Positions 44,600 to 54,665 of a stretch of 64,000 nucleotides of DNA are shown one piece after another. The notes under the pieces are model-generated. The model had not been told where the DNA came from. It searched no databases and worked only from the letters and a program-made list of their open reading frames with translations. Each line of letters begins with the position of its first letter. The first letter of the stretch is position 1. The DNA is taken from positions 11,560,495 to 11,624,494 of the forward strand of contig NW_022098001.1 of the NCBI RefSeq assembly GCF_002288925.2. The letters are read 5' to 3'. The DNA comes from Delphinapterus leucas. Lineage: Eukaryota; Chordata; Mammalia; Artiodactyla; Monodontidae. A program made the position numbers and the translations under genes.

Positions 44600-45000
44600 T
44601 GCATGCACACTTCTATTGTGGTGGGACCAACTACTGTGGGTGCACTGGTAGGTGGGGCTGGCCCCCCGCCTGGTTGGCTGTGAAGTTGTGCCTTGTGCAG
44701 TGGCTGCAGGCCCACTGGTGGGCAGGGTAGTCTTCCTGCATGGTTGGCAGCACAGCCGTAGTTCCAGGGTGGGGCACAGGACTGCTCCTGGCCTGCTGGT
44801 GGGCAGGGTGGGGTCCTGAGCAGCTATCTTTGTGGGCCTGGGAGGGCTTGGGGCTAGTGTTGACCTGTTGGAGGGCAGGCCTGTGTCCTTGCATGGCTAT
44901 ATGCAGAGCTGAGGGGGCTTTGGGCTGGTGCCAGCCTGCTGGACAGAGGAGCTGGGTTCCTGCATGGTTGTCTGTGCAGCCTGGGAGGCTCAGTGGTAAT
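44600..45000. repeat. Diverged GC-rich tandem units (probable L1 5' UTR)
   Basis: Units of roughly 80-100 bp around GCCTGCTGGTGGGCAGGGT, TCCTGCATGGTTG and GCCTGGGAGGGCTTGGGG recur at least four times. The position at the 5' end of the L1 suggests promoter monomers. Confidence 0.5.
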
Positions 45001-46380
45001 TAGATTTTGAGGCTTTGTCAGATTCAGGTTGGAGTTTTCAGCAGGACCACTTCATAGATCACACGGTCCCTCTTACCAGAGGTACCTGATGTCTGGTTGT
45101 CTCTTTGGGATGACATTGATGGTTAGTGCCTAGATCCATTAATTCACTTTGAGTTGCAGAATGGTGGTATTCTAATTCTGTCATTCATTCTTCCTTTCTT
45201 AGCTGGAATACTGTTTGGTTACACAGTGGTACGGTTTACATAGGAAAGTCAGGATAAATGCTTGATTGTCTGTCTTTATCAATGTTCAAAATAATAAGCC
45301 AGTTCACTAGTATCCTCCAGTAGTGACCAATATATTTTATTTTGCTTTAATATCTTTACAAACTCATGAAGTCAACATATTTGTTGTATTTAAACCCTTT
45401 TCCATTATTTTTTGTAATGATGCTCAGTGGTTCCATCTTTGGTCAAGTTGATGCCTGACATGACTCTATAGTCTTTGACAACTTCTCTGTTGTCTGACAA
45501 GATGTTCCAAGCTCATCCTTTATTTCTCTGCCCCTAGAATTAGTCCTTTCTAAGGAGCCCTTATTTCTTTCAGTGAAAATAGTATTTCAAGTTCACAACT
45601 GGGGCACTAGGGTGCTTATTTCTACTTTTTTTGGTCTTTGTTTCTAGAACTTCTCATCAGACAGAGCTGGGAAATACAGTTTTTGTTTTAAAGATAAAAT
45701 GAATCATTTGTTCATACTGATACTTCATATTAGATTCAGGACTACAGGATTTTTACTTAATCTCTTCTGTTTAATTTATTTATTTTCTGTTCATGCTAAG
45801 ATCCCCAGTTCTCAATAATGCTGGATATGAGAGAATTTGAACATCACATATTTACTCTCATTTGCTTTATCCCAAGTTATACACACAACAGCCTCAGACA
45901 CTGACAGTTCATACTCTAAAACTTTGAAGATTTTCTTATTAGTTTTTGTTCTTAACAGTCCCTTCTATCCCTAGGGTGTATCCCACAGGGGATGTCAGTC
46001 AAATTACTGTGTTTTTAAGTCATTTAGAATAGTCCCTCTCTGGTGGTTATGCCACCATCTGGATATACAGTTATGTTCATTTTTTCCTTTCATTTTTTGT
46101 TAAGGATTGCTTTTTCTCAATTTAAGTATCAATTATTTAAATATTTACATGATCCCAAAGTTAAATCTACCAAAGTGCATCTAAAGAAGTCTAGTTTGTG
46201 TTTGTTTGTTCTCTACCTCATTTCCTCCTTCCTTCATAGGAAGGAGGTATTATTATTTTTATTTTATGATTATCCTTTTGTTGTTTTAAAATATAATCAT
46301 ATATGTTTAAAAAATATAAGCAAATATATTTTTTATGCTGTGTTTCCTTATAAGCCTAGCGTACTATTCTTCACTTAATA
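45001..46380 (-). mobile_element. Old L1M-type 3' region (antisense), diverged
   Basis: ACCTGATGTCTGGTTGTCTC, ATTCTTCCTTTCTTAGCTGG, GTATCCCACAGGGGATGTCA and CTTCATAGGAAGGAGGTATT are antisense L1M 3' landmarks. Boundaries unclear. Confidence 0.45.
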
Positions 46381-46520
46381 TATCCCACAGCTTATGATAG
46401 ACTTCTAGAAACAGGGCCGCTAGATATAGGAAAGATAGATTTGAAAGCAGTAGGGCAGAGGAAGGTACTGGGAGAGGAGAAAAACCTCCGGTAGGAGCAC
46501 TCTGGGATCTAAATTCCTAA

Positions 46521-46546
46521 GGTTAGGGTTAGGGTTAGGGTTAGGG
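46521..46546 (+). repeat. Interstitial telomeric tract, (TTAGGG)4
   Basis: Four perfect TTAGGG units (46523-46546) preceded by GG and, just before that, CCTAA. No wider telomere-like sequence around it. Confidence 0.95.
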
Positions 46547-46599
46547 CTCCAGGCTCCCCGTCTCTACTTGCTCTTTTTATTATGCAGAGCTCTTTAGGG

Positions 46600-47085
46600 C
46601 TCACTCCCTCCTCCCTCCAAAGCTCCTGACTCCCCCATCCAGCAAAGACTCAGATATCAGGACCCTACCATTGGAAGCCACTGGGAAAATAAATCCATAA
46701 GTAAACAAACAAATACATATATATATTTCAACTGGATGTATTATATATTTTAAACACATTTTTGATCTTTAAAATGTATAACAGCAAAACTCAAATTGTA
46801 ATGCCAACGTAAATAACCAGTAGAGATAAACACCTCTACAATTTAAAACTCCTGTGTCTAAACCATTGAAATCTGTGGTCTTGGCTTATAGAGAGAAAAA
46901 TTATTTTTTAAAAATGTCTAATTGATTGGGAGGTAGGAATAGTGCCCTTTAAGCAAACTCCATAGAAAGAAATCAAGTTAAGAGTGATCACTCACATCAT
47001 CAGTTTTCAGCTTTCTTGTCCCTCTCGAAAGTCTTCCTCCGGCTAAACTACTTTGGTTGCCATCCTAACCAGGAGTTACTTGCTC
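46600..47085. other. Intergenic sequence, no gene
   Basis: AT-rich with no recognised element. Confidence 0.35.
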
Positions 47086-47089
47086 ATCT

Positions 47090-47275
47090 CGATTTCAGTG
47101 CCATGGACACTCGCTTCCCACATTTGGAAAGTCTTCTGTTTCCATCCACCGCTTTCATCAGCAGTTGGCTTAAAACTCACGTTCTCCAGGAAGCTTATCT
47201 GACCCAATCCACGCTATTAGGATCCTTTCTGTATCCCACATGCCTCAAATTTAGAGTTGTCAGATTTAGAAAGTA
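47090..47275 (+). mobile_element. L2-like fragment
   Basis: CAGTGCCATGGACACTCG, TCTCCAGGAAGCTTATCTGA and CCCAATCC resemble the L2 region before the 3' end. Confidence 0.4.
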
Positions 47276-47554
47276 ATAATGCAGGATGCCCAGTTAACTT
47301 GAATTTCAGATAAAGGGCAAATACTTTTTTCCTCTTCCTTTTAGCATGGGACATGCTTATACTAAAAATTCTTTGTTATTTATAGAATTAAAATTTTAAC
47401 TAGGGGTCTTGCACTTTATCCGGCGCCTCAAGTTTAAAGGTCTTAAAAAACAAATAATCTCCAAATATTGTTACACTTGATTATTATGTTGCTTTCAAGA
47501 TTTTCCATGAGTTACTTTATGTGTGTGTTTTGCTTTCTAAGTAGATGACAAACT

Positions 47555-47665
47555 CCTTGAAAGTGGAAGCTGTGTCTTCAGCGTTTGTAGTTCACCTCTC
47601 CTGCACTTTGCTCTCCACACCATGCTAGTCATCAGTTCTGAGCTAATGTTTGATGAATGAATAAA
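47555..47665 (+). mobile_element. L2 3' end fragment
   Basis: ACAAACTCCTTGAAAGTGGA, AGCTGTGTCTTCAGC and TTTGATGAATGAATAAAT match the L2 3' tail. Confidence 0.6.
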
Positions 47666-47692
47666 TCCTCAAAGTGAGTTTTTTTGGTTTGT

Positions 47693-47900
47693 TTGTTTGT
47701 TTTTTTTGCGGTACGCGGGCGTCTCACTGCTGTGGCCTCTCCCATTGCGGAGCACAGGCTCCGGACGCGCAGGCCCAGCGGCCATGGCTCACGGGCCCAG
47801 CCTCTCCGCGGCATGTGGGATGCTCCCGGACCAGGGCACGAACCCGTGTCCCCTGCATCGGCAGGCGGACTCTCAACCACTGCGCCACCAGGGAAGCCCC
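47693..47900 (-). mobile_element. Short young CHR-type SINE (antisense)
   Basis: Tail TTTGTTTGTTTTTTTTGC, then GGTACGCGGGCGTCTCACTG and the end CACCAGGGAAGCCCC. GAGTTTT on both flanks. Open frames here are artefacts of the SINE. Confidence 0.9.
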
Positions 47901-47909
47901 GAGTTTTGT

Positions 47910-48860
47910 TTTTGATTAAAGAGAGAAGTCTTTGAGTTAAACATAAAATACTATAAAAATAATTTAAACTATTTTAAAACCAATCTAAATTCCTAAGGTT
48001 GATTTAGAATAAAATCAGAAACTATTATTAACATTATTAATGATTTACATTCTAAGATTTTTACCAATGAACTTACATGAACAGCTATTATTAAACATAT
48101 TTATAAAAGTTGGGTCAAGTTGTGAGTTCTTTGTGTGAGTAGAAGTTATTTTCATTTACTGTATCTTATCCTTACAAAGTTGTACCATTATCTTACCTGC
48201 AGTATACATTTATATTAATTAAATTTGGTAGCTGCTTCTTGCTTCACTTTAAAAAAAATTGTAGTAACAGTTGCTTCTAATCGCTTTAATCACTAAGTCA
48301 ATGCAAAAAATTGTCTTATGCCAGAAGCAGTATCTGTTGTGTCATACTCTCAGCGTCAGCAATGCTTGGACCCTTTTGAATCAGCGGAGGGAGCCAACTT
48401 CAGTTTTGCTGTGAAGTCACTGCCTTCTAGTTCCAAAGGTGCAAATGTAGGGGCTACTATGTGAAGGCCATTTATTTGTTCTTAGTATCGAGAATGAGGG
48501 CATAGATAAAAAAGCTAATTGAGATAACTCCATAAGCAGTAGCAAGTTTATGTTGCAAATTGAGTGGGGTGCAGTTAAAGCTAATGCCATGAATTACAGT
48601 AATGAAAGCAGTGTAATTTGCTGTTAATTCTCTAAACAAAACAATCCCATGCATATCAGGATCTTGACACTTTAATCTTGGTTTCTGAAGGCGCTAGCAA
48701 GGTTGTAAAGAGAAAACCTAAGGGGAGGCATGTTTCGTCACTGGGACAAAGGATACAGAGCAACAGACAAAGGAAAAGGACGGGGGTTTGAGGGGTGGGC
48801 GGAACAGGAGAGGAGCTCTTCTTTTTATCTAAAAGGAACAACAAGGAAAATGGTGCTTAA
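47910..48860. other. Intergenic sequence, no gene
   Basis: No repeat recognised before the CA microsatellite. Confidence 0.35.

Positions 48861-48862
<2 letters not shown>

Positions 48863-48906
<44 letters not shown>
48863..48906 (+). repeat. (AC)22 microsatellite
   Basis: Uninterrupted AC dinucleotides over 44 bp, then GCACACC. Long enough to be polymorphic. Confidence 0.97.
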
Positions 48907-48912
<6 letters not shown>

Positions 48913-49559
48913 CAGAAACAGTGCGACCGGAGGGAACCTAACAGCGGAATTCAGTTTTCTCTAACAAGGAGTGGTTTGGGGCCTGTGGAAGAGGAAGTAG
49001 GGATTGAATGGAAGGAACCCTTTTTAGTCCACCTGGAGGGCTGGCAGGGGTGGGGAGGGGTGGGAAACTAACACAGCCAGGCCAGAGCAGAAAGCAGTGT
49101 TGACTGGGGCTTTGGACTAGCCTGGGCGGGGGAGGATCCTGACAACAAGCTAGAATTAAGGGTGGGTATAAAAATGTTCAAAACAAGCTCTGGTGAGGTG
49201 AGAGGTGGAATCAAATTTAAAAAGAAAGAAAAAAGGGAAATTATTAGAGAGATACACTGTAGACTTTATTTTAAAACAGTGATTTTTTTGTTATTAAATA
49301 AAAAATTGAAAAATTATTTTTCCTAGAAGTGTGGTATGGAAGATTATAGTTACAGATCTCCATGCATTTGAGCATACAGAGCCATCATCAGAATTTTTTC
49401 CCCCAAATTGCTAAGAGTTTTAATTAAAATATCACCTGTGATCTCACCACCCCAATATTATAATCATTGTAACATTTTGATATGTATCCTTTTGGAAAAT
49501 GCATATGTCCACATATAGATATATTGGATATTTATAAAAACAGTGGTATCACACTATAT

Positions 49560-49790
49560 GTAATAATGGTAGCTAAGGCCTGCTGAGAGCTTAGTAGATG
49601 CTAAGTGCTGTTGTCAGGGCTTTCCCTGTAATACTGCATTTAATCCTGACAACAACCTGGTGAGGTAGTAATATCATTCCTATTTTGTAAATGATGCCCA
49701 GAGAGGTTAAGAAACTTGCTCAAAGTCACACAGTTAATAGTTGGTACTTGATCACCGACCATCTGACTCTACAGGCTTTTAATCCTTATA
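49560..49790 (+). mobile_element. MIR SINE
   Basis: GATGCTAAGTGCTGTTGTCA, AATCCTGACAACAACCTGGT, CCCAGAGAGGTTAAGAAACT and CAAAGTCACACAGTTAATAG are in MIR order. Confidence 0.8.
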
Positions 49791-49794
49791 GCAA

Positions 49795-50630
49795 ATTATC
49801 TTCCATATCAGTATTGGATAATCTGCTTTCTTTTCACTTAAAAATAACATATAATGGACATCCTTTCCTGTCAATACAGAACTTCATTATTAATAAGTCA
49901 TCATAATGTATCAATCCTCCACTGATGGACAATTTAGGTGGTTTCATTTTTTTTGCTGTTATATACATACATCCCTGTTCATTTATTCCATTATTTTAAT
50001 AATTTATTCCTAAAGGTGGGATTTCTAGGTTAAATACTTTTTTGGGGGTAACACTGTGATTTCATTTTGAGAAAGAATTTCTATGAGCATTCCACCAGCA
50101 TTGAGTTCTGAAGGCTTTGCGAGCTAACCTTGAAGTTGTACTCACATGTCAGAGACTCCCTGTTGCCACCTAGTGGCACCATCTCTAAATTGTTAGTAGC
50201 AACATTGTGTGATCATTCAAGAACTCTCCAGGGAAGATCTTGAGCAAGATGTCCTCAATTTTTCATTATTATAAATAATACTGTAATGATTAAATTTATT
50301 CATATTTAAAATCACTTCCTTAGGGAATAGAGTCATAGACATTCTATACATTGTCAAAAGGTATAGATTACCTTTTGTCTATACCTTTTGTCAAAGGTGT
50401 AGATTAATTTTTTGTCTTATAAATGTAATACATATTATAAATATAATAAAGAATGAAAAATTATGTTGAATTATAAGAAAAAATAAAATGACCTGTAATT
50501 TCATCAGCCAGAAAAACCACCTTTTAGGGGCCATTTAGGTAAATTTTATTTTACTATTTTAAAAAACAAAATTAGCGTTATAAGTGTCCCAATTTAATAA
50601 CCTGCCTTTTCTTTAAAGTTCATTTTTTGG
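49795..50630. other. Intergenic sequence, no gene
   Basis: 49,800-50,100 resembles an old L1 3' region (AATAACATATAATGGACATC). A short inverted repeat of GTATAGATTA/TAATCTACACC type lies around 50,360-50,410. Confidence 0.35.
50165..50176 (-). promoter_or_regulatory. CTCF-type core motif
   Basis: Minus strand CCACTAGGTGGC matches the 12 bp core CCASYAGRKGGC at every position. The site is also near-palindromic (TGCCAC CTA GTGGCA). Occupancy cannot be judged from sequence. Confidence 0.45.
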
Positions 50631-50634
50631 GGAG

Positions 50635-50750
50635 GGGTTATATCTTACTGATCTGACTGCCTCCTGGGGCTCTTAAGATCAGGAACTTTGCCTTATTTAC
50701 TGTTGTATTAGTAACACCTGCAACAGTGCTTGACAAATACTGGTTGACCA
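50635..50750 (+). mobile_element. L2 3' end fragment
   Basis: GATCAGGAACTTTGCCTTAT, TTGTATTAGTAACACC and CAGTGCTTGACAAATAC match the L2 3' end. Confidence 0.65.
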
Positions 50751-50890
50751 AGCAAGTTTTGCAAGAGCTGAAATTAGCATGTCTTTTTCTTTCCTTTTTT
50801 CCTCTCCATTTTTATGAGGTTAAGTCTCCCAGGCTATGGAATGCTTGATCCCATCTTAAGGGGAAAAGTTTCAATATGTTTTTATAAAGA

Positions 50891-51074
50891 TTTTTTTTTT
50901 TGATGTGGACCACTTTTAAAGTCTTTACTGAATTTGTTACAATACTGCTTCTGTTTTATGTTTTAGTTTTTTGGCCGCGAGACATGTGGGATCTTAGCTC
51001 CCCGACCAGGGATTGAACTCGCACCCCCTGCATTGGAAGGTGAAGTCTTAACCACTGGATGGCCAGGTAAGTCC
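50891..51074 (-). mobile_element. CHR-type SINE, GGTCCACATC-tailed subfamily (antisense)
   Basis: T run, GATGTGGACCACTTTTAAAG, GTTTTTTGGCCGCGAGACAT and the end GGCCAGGTAAGTCCC. Same subfamily as the 34.3-35.0 kb element. Confidence 0.88.
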
Positions 51075-51079
51075 CTATT

Positions 51080-51960
51080 TTCAATATTTTAATTTGCTGA
51101 TTATTTCGGGCTATTCTTAACTCTGCTACCCCTCTTCTTTTCCCTTACTGCTTTCAGTAGTCAGGTGGCATGAGAGACAAAAGGAGCTCCCAGATGAGTG
51201 TAGCTAGAAAACTTGCTGTGAGAGAGAAGTGGGCAGCCAGGTAACTGAGTGGGGAGAGCCTGGGGCTGGAGGTTCAACCAATATGCCCTCGTGGTTGCCC
51301 CTGAACCAACCCCTTGGTTACCTGGGGTGTAAAATGAAGGGGCTGGCCTCTGGGGTCCTTTGCAGCCCGAAGGGTGTGGGAGTTGATGATCCTAATGTCT
51401 GCGTGTGGCGGGCTCAGGGGGGGCGAGTGTCCTCTTGAAGACAGAGGCAGATGGGTGAGGAATGAGGCACCAGCAGAGAAAGGGGGGGCAGGACCATCTG
51501 TGTGTGTCTGTGACCTGCTCTGTGACACAGGCCCCTACTGCACGCAGGAGGACCCCTGCTTGGTTTACTTTAAGTTCTGCTTTGGCCATCCTGAAAATTT
51601 TTAATAATTTTTGAAAAAGGGACCTCACATTTTCATTTTGTACTGGGCCCTGCAAATTATGGGTGGTCCTACTCTGGCCATCGAGTTTCCTCTGACCCTA
51701 TGTCTGGGAGTCAGGGCCCTGGGGGTAAGACTTCTTAGACCTCTCATGTTAGACTTCTCAGATTTCCCCCATATGAGACTTCCCATCTCCCAAAGGAACG
51801 GGTGGAGCAAGATGGTCTGTAGTGGGAGATCATTATTACCTCTCTTTCCTCATTAGCCTCTAACAGAAATTCAGTATTTCCTTCAATTACAAATACAGCT
51901 CACAAACCACAATTTTATTAGCAGTATCTGAGACTTAAAAAAAACTTTTTGTATACATGT
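51080..51960. other. Intergenic sequence, GC-richer, no gene recognised
   Basis: Several overlapping open frames at 51,229-51,856 reflect moderate GC content; none has a recognisable domain. Confidence 0.4.
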
Positions 51961-51965
51961 AATTA

Positions 51966-52358
51966 ATTTATTTATTTTAAAATTATTAATTTATTTATTT
52001 TTGGCTGCGTTGGATCTTCGTTGCTGCGCGTGGGTTTTCTCTAGTTGCGGCGAGCGGGGCTACTCTTCGTTGTGGTGCGCGGGCTTCTCATTGCGGTGGC
52101 TTCTCTTCTTGCAGAGCACGGACTCTAGGCGCGCGGGCTTCAGTAGTTGTGTCACGTGGGCTCAGTGGCTGTGGCTCACGGGCTCTAGAGCGCAGGCTCA
52201 GTAGTCATGGCTTGCAGGCTCTAGAGTGCAGGCTCAGTAGTTGTGGCGCACGGGCTCAGTTGCTCCACGGCATGTGGGATCTTCCCGGACCAGGGCTCGA
52301 ACATGTGTCTCTTGCATTGGCAGGTGGATTCTTAAGCACTGCGCCACCAGGGAAGCCC
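51966..52358 (-). mobile_element. Long CHR-type SINE (antisense)
   Basis: TTTATTTTTGGCTGCGTTGG to CACCAGGGAAGCCCC. Has an extra GGCTCTAGAGNGCAGGCTCAGTAG unit, so it is longer than most copies. Confidence 0.9.
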
Positions 52359-52460
52359 CTCTTTTAACCATTTTTTAAATGTACAATTCAATGACATTAA
52401 TTACATTCACACTGTTGTACAACTATCACCAGGTTTTAAAAATATTTTGTTAGCTATATA

Positions 52461-52795
52461 TGTATTTTTATAAATTTATTTTATTTTATTTTTGGCTGCG
52501 TTGGGGTCTTCGTTGCTGCACGTGGGCTTTTCTCTGGTTGCGGTGAGCGGGGGCTACTCTTCGTTGTGGTGCGCGGGCTTCTCATTGCGGTGGCTTCTCT
52601 TGTTGGGAGCACGGGCTCTAGGCGTGCAGGCTTCAGTAGTTGTGGCTCGCGGGCTCTAGGCACACAGGCTTTAGTAGTTGTGGCTCACGGGCTTAGTTGC
52701 TCCATAGCATGTGGGATCTTCCCAGACCAGGGCTCGAACCCGTGTCTCCTGCATTGACAGATGTATTCTTAACCACTGCTCCACCAGGGAAGCCC
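52461..52795 (-). mobile_element. Long CHR-type SINE with exact TSD (antisense)
   Basis: TTTTATTTTTGGCTGCGTTG to CACCAGGGAAGCCC. Perfect 12 bp duplication TGTTAGCTATAT at 52449-52460 and 52796-52807. Confidence 0.9.
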
Positions 52796-52807
52796 TGTTA
52801 GCTATAT

Positions 52808-53425
52808 TTTAATGTAATAGGTTTCCTTGTGACTGTATTTGTTTTATATGCTTAAAAGCATTCACCTCGGAAGGAGTTAATATGGTTCGCCAGACATCTA
52901 AAGGGCTCTGGGACACAAAAAAGGTTAAAAATCCCCAATCTATAGGCTCTTTCCACTTTTAACATCCTATGACTATATGAATCTAAATCAATCCAGCTTT
53001 CTTTTAATAAATGGGGATTATAATGTTTCTCTGCCCTATCTACCCTTGGGTATTGCCACTTAATGCGCTTTTTGTCGGTGCTGTAGGATACACAGCTGGC
53101 AGGCAAGCCCCAGCACTGCCCTCCTCACGGCATTAGTATTCCTGGACAGGCTTCAGCATGTGAAGACCCTTGGAGGTTCAGGACTTGGGGTCATCCAGGA
53201 GCCCTCTCTCTGAAAGCCTCCAGTGAATGTGGCTGTCAGGAAGTGTTTTCTGCTTCACTTCTGTGCCAGGATCAGGCCAGGGAACTGTAGACCAGTAGGT
53301 ATTTGCTTCCCCTGGGCCATTCTCAGGATGGACTGCGTTAGCTGGTGAGCGTGAATCACCCAGCCAGTGATATAAGACATTTGATCTAGTTGGGAAGATA
53401 CCCATTTATTCAGTTCATTCCTTTG
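52808..53425. other. Intergenic sequence, no gene
   Basis: About 52,860-52,950 is hAT-like in tone (GACATCTAAAGGGCTCTGGGA) but has no matching ends. Confidence 0.35.
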
Positions 53426-53429
53426 TTCA

Positions 53430-53760
53430 ATCATCTGTTCAGTCACTTAATAAAAATTTACTGAGCGCTTATGTATGTGCCAGGATACTTTAGTGAAAAA
53501 AGAAAAAAAAGGCCATAGGGTTTGCCCTTACGGAGCTCACATTCTAGTAGAGAGGAGGGAAGGGATAGACAATAACCAAAATTTAAAAAGTGCACTATAT
53601 AGCATATGATGACGATGAATTCTGATAAAAAATGAAGTAGGGAAGTGCTGTTGGGGATAGGTTGTAATAATTCCCACCAATGGGAAGTGGGTTGACTGAG
53701 GAGCGAATCTGAGGAGGAAGTACACCGTGGGTAGCAGAGACCCTTCTGCTGCCTTCCCTT
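53430..53760. mobile_element. L2-like ancient repeat
   Basis: TTTACTGAGCGCTTATGTAT, GTGCCAGGATAC, ACGGAGCTCACATTCTAGTA and GACAATAACCAAAA match a common placental repeat; the 136-codon minus-strand frame across it is an artefact. Confidence 0.5.
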
Positions 53761-53990
53761 TTGGGATCTGCCTGCCAGCAGAGAACATTTATTCCCACTT
53801 GTTTTCAGCCACGTGTAAGCCTTAAAGGCCCAGTGGTGTGGGGAGCACTCCCTGAGGGGATCCAGCATCCTCTGTGACTTGACTGGATGAGTCTCCAGGG
53901 GGACTGGGGATCCTACATCTAGAGCCAGATTCTCTATATTAGCTTTGTCAGTTTTCTTATTTTTTTAAATTTTAAAAAAGTATTTATTTA

Positions 53991-54207
53991 GGGCTTCCCT
54001 GGTGGCACAGTGGTTGAGAGTCCGCCTGCCGATGCAGGGGACACGGGTTCGTGCCCCGGTCCGGGAGGATCCCACATGCCGCGGAGCGGCTGCGCCTGTG
54101 AGCCATGGCCGCTGAACCTGCGCGTCCGGAGCCTGTGCTCCGCAACGGGAGAGGCCACAATAGTGAGAGGCCCGCGTACCGCAAAAAAAAAAAAAAAAAA
54201 AAAAAAA
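53991..54207 (+). mobile_element. Short young CHR-type SINE with 17 bp TSD
   Basis: GGGCTTCCCTGGTGGCACAG to TACCGC plus a 25-base A tail (54183-54207). AAAAAAGTATTTATTTA lies at 53974-53990 and recurs after the tail. Inserted in the tail of the antisense SINE to the right. Confidence 0.92.
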
Positions 54208-54387
54208 GTATTTATTTATTTGGCTGCGTCGGGTCTTAGCTGTGGCACATGAGATCTTTGTTGCAGCATGCGGAATTTTTTTTTTTCAGTTGCGGCATGT
54301 GCGATCTAGCTCCCTGATCAGGGATCGAACCTGGGCCCCCTGCATAGGCAGCGCGGAGTCTTAGCCACTGGACCACCAGGGAAGTCC
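54208..54387 (-). mobile_element. CHR-type SINE, intermediate form (antisense), tail interrupted
   Basis: TTTATTTATTTGGCTGCGTC to CACCAGGGAAGTCCC. Its tail continues left of the inserted short SINE. Confidence 0.85.
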
Positions 54388-54534
54388 CTGCTAGTTTTAA
54401 AAGTGATGTTTTGGTCTCCACATGCGGATCCTTTAATTTCTTCGTTGTTTTAGAACATTGGCAGGGAAACGGGTTGGTTGGTGTTCCAGTCAACTCCCCC
54501 AGTGTTTTTGTATTTGGGTTTTTGATGCATTTCT

Positions 54535-54665
54535 TCCCTTCTGAATGTGAGTCCTCCAGGGCAGGAAGGATATTGGCCTTTTCCTCTGCCTGGGATATCC
54601 CTACTGTGCCTAGGATAGTACTTGGCACAAAGAACGTACTCCATAAATCTTTATTTACTAGATAA
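54535..54665 (+). mobile_element. L2 3' end fragment
   Basis: TGAGTCCTCCAGGGCAGGAA, ATCCCTACTGTGCCTAGGAT and ACTCCATAAATCTTTATT match the L2 end. Confidence 0.65.

Larger units (their letters stand above)
39970..45000 (-). mobile_element. Internally deleted L1 (antisense) with 5' UTR, ORF1 and ORF2/3' parts
   Basis: Left to right on the plus strand is 3' to 5' of the element: 3' UTR (39,970-40,380); ORF2 C-terminal part (40,400-42,340); ORF2 reverse-transcriptase part (42,840-43,507), with frames such as [14 protein letters not shown]; then an abrupt switch at about 43,508 to ORF1-like sequence (to about 44,070, decoding to pieces like DNIKCTNIHITGDPEG and KKQDKAPEKL); then a GC-rich 5' UTR-like region (44,470-45,000). 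Stops and frameshifts make it dead. Five CHR SINEs interrupt it. Confidence 0.75.

Noticed and set aside
47674..47935. Overlapping Cys/Arg-rich open frames, also seen at 4.1, 5.5, 8.3, 19.2 and 54.0 kb
   Set aside because: All are translations of the same short CHR SINE in different frames.
48863..48910. CRISPR-like or structured array
   Set aside because: Simple AC dinucleotide repeat; no spacers. The window is eukaryotic.
53458..53868. 136-codon minus-strand open frame
   Set aside because: Lies across an L2-like ancient repeat; not a gene.
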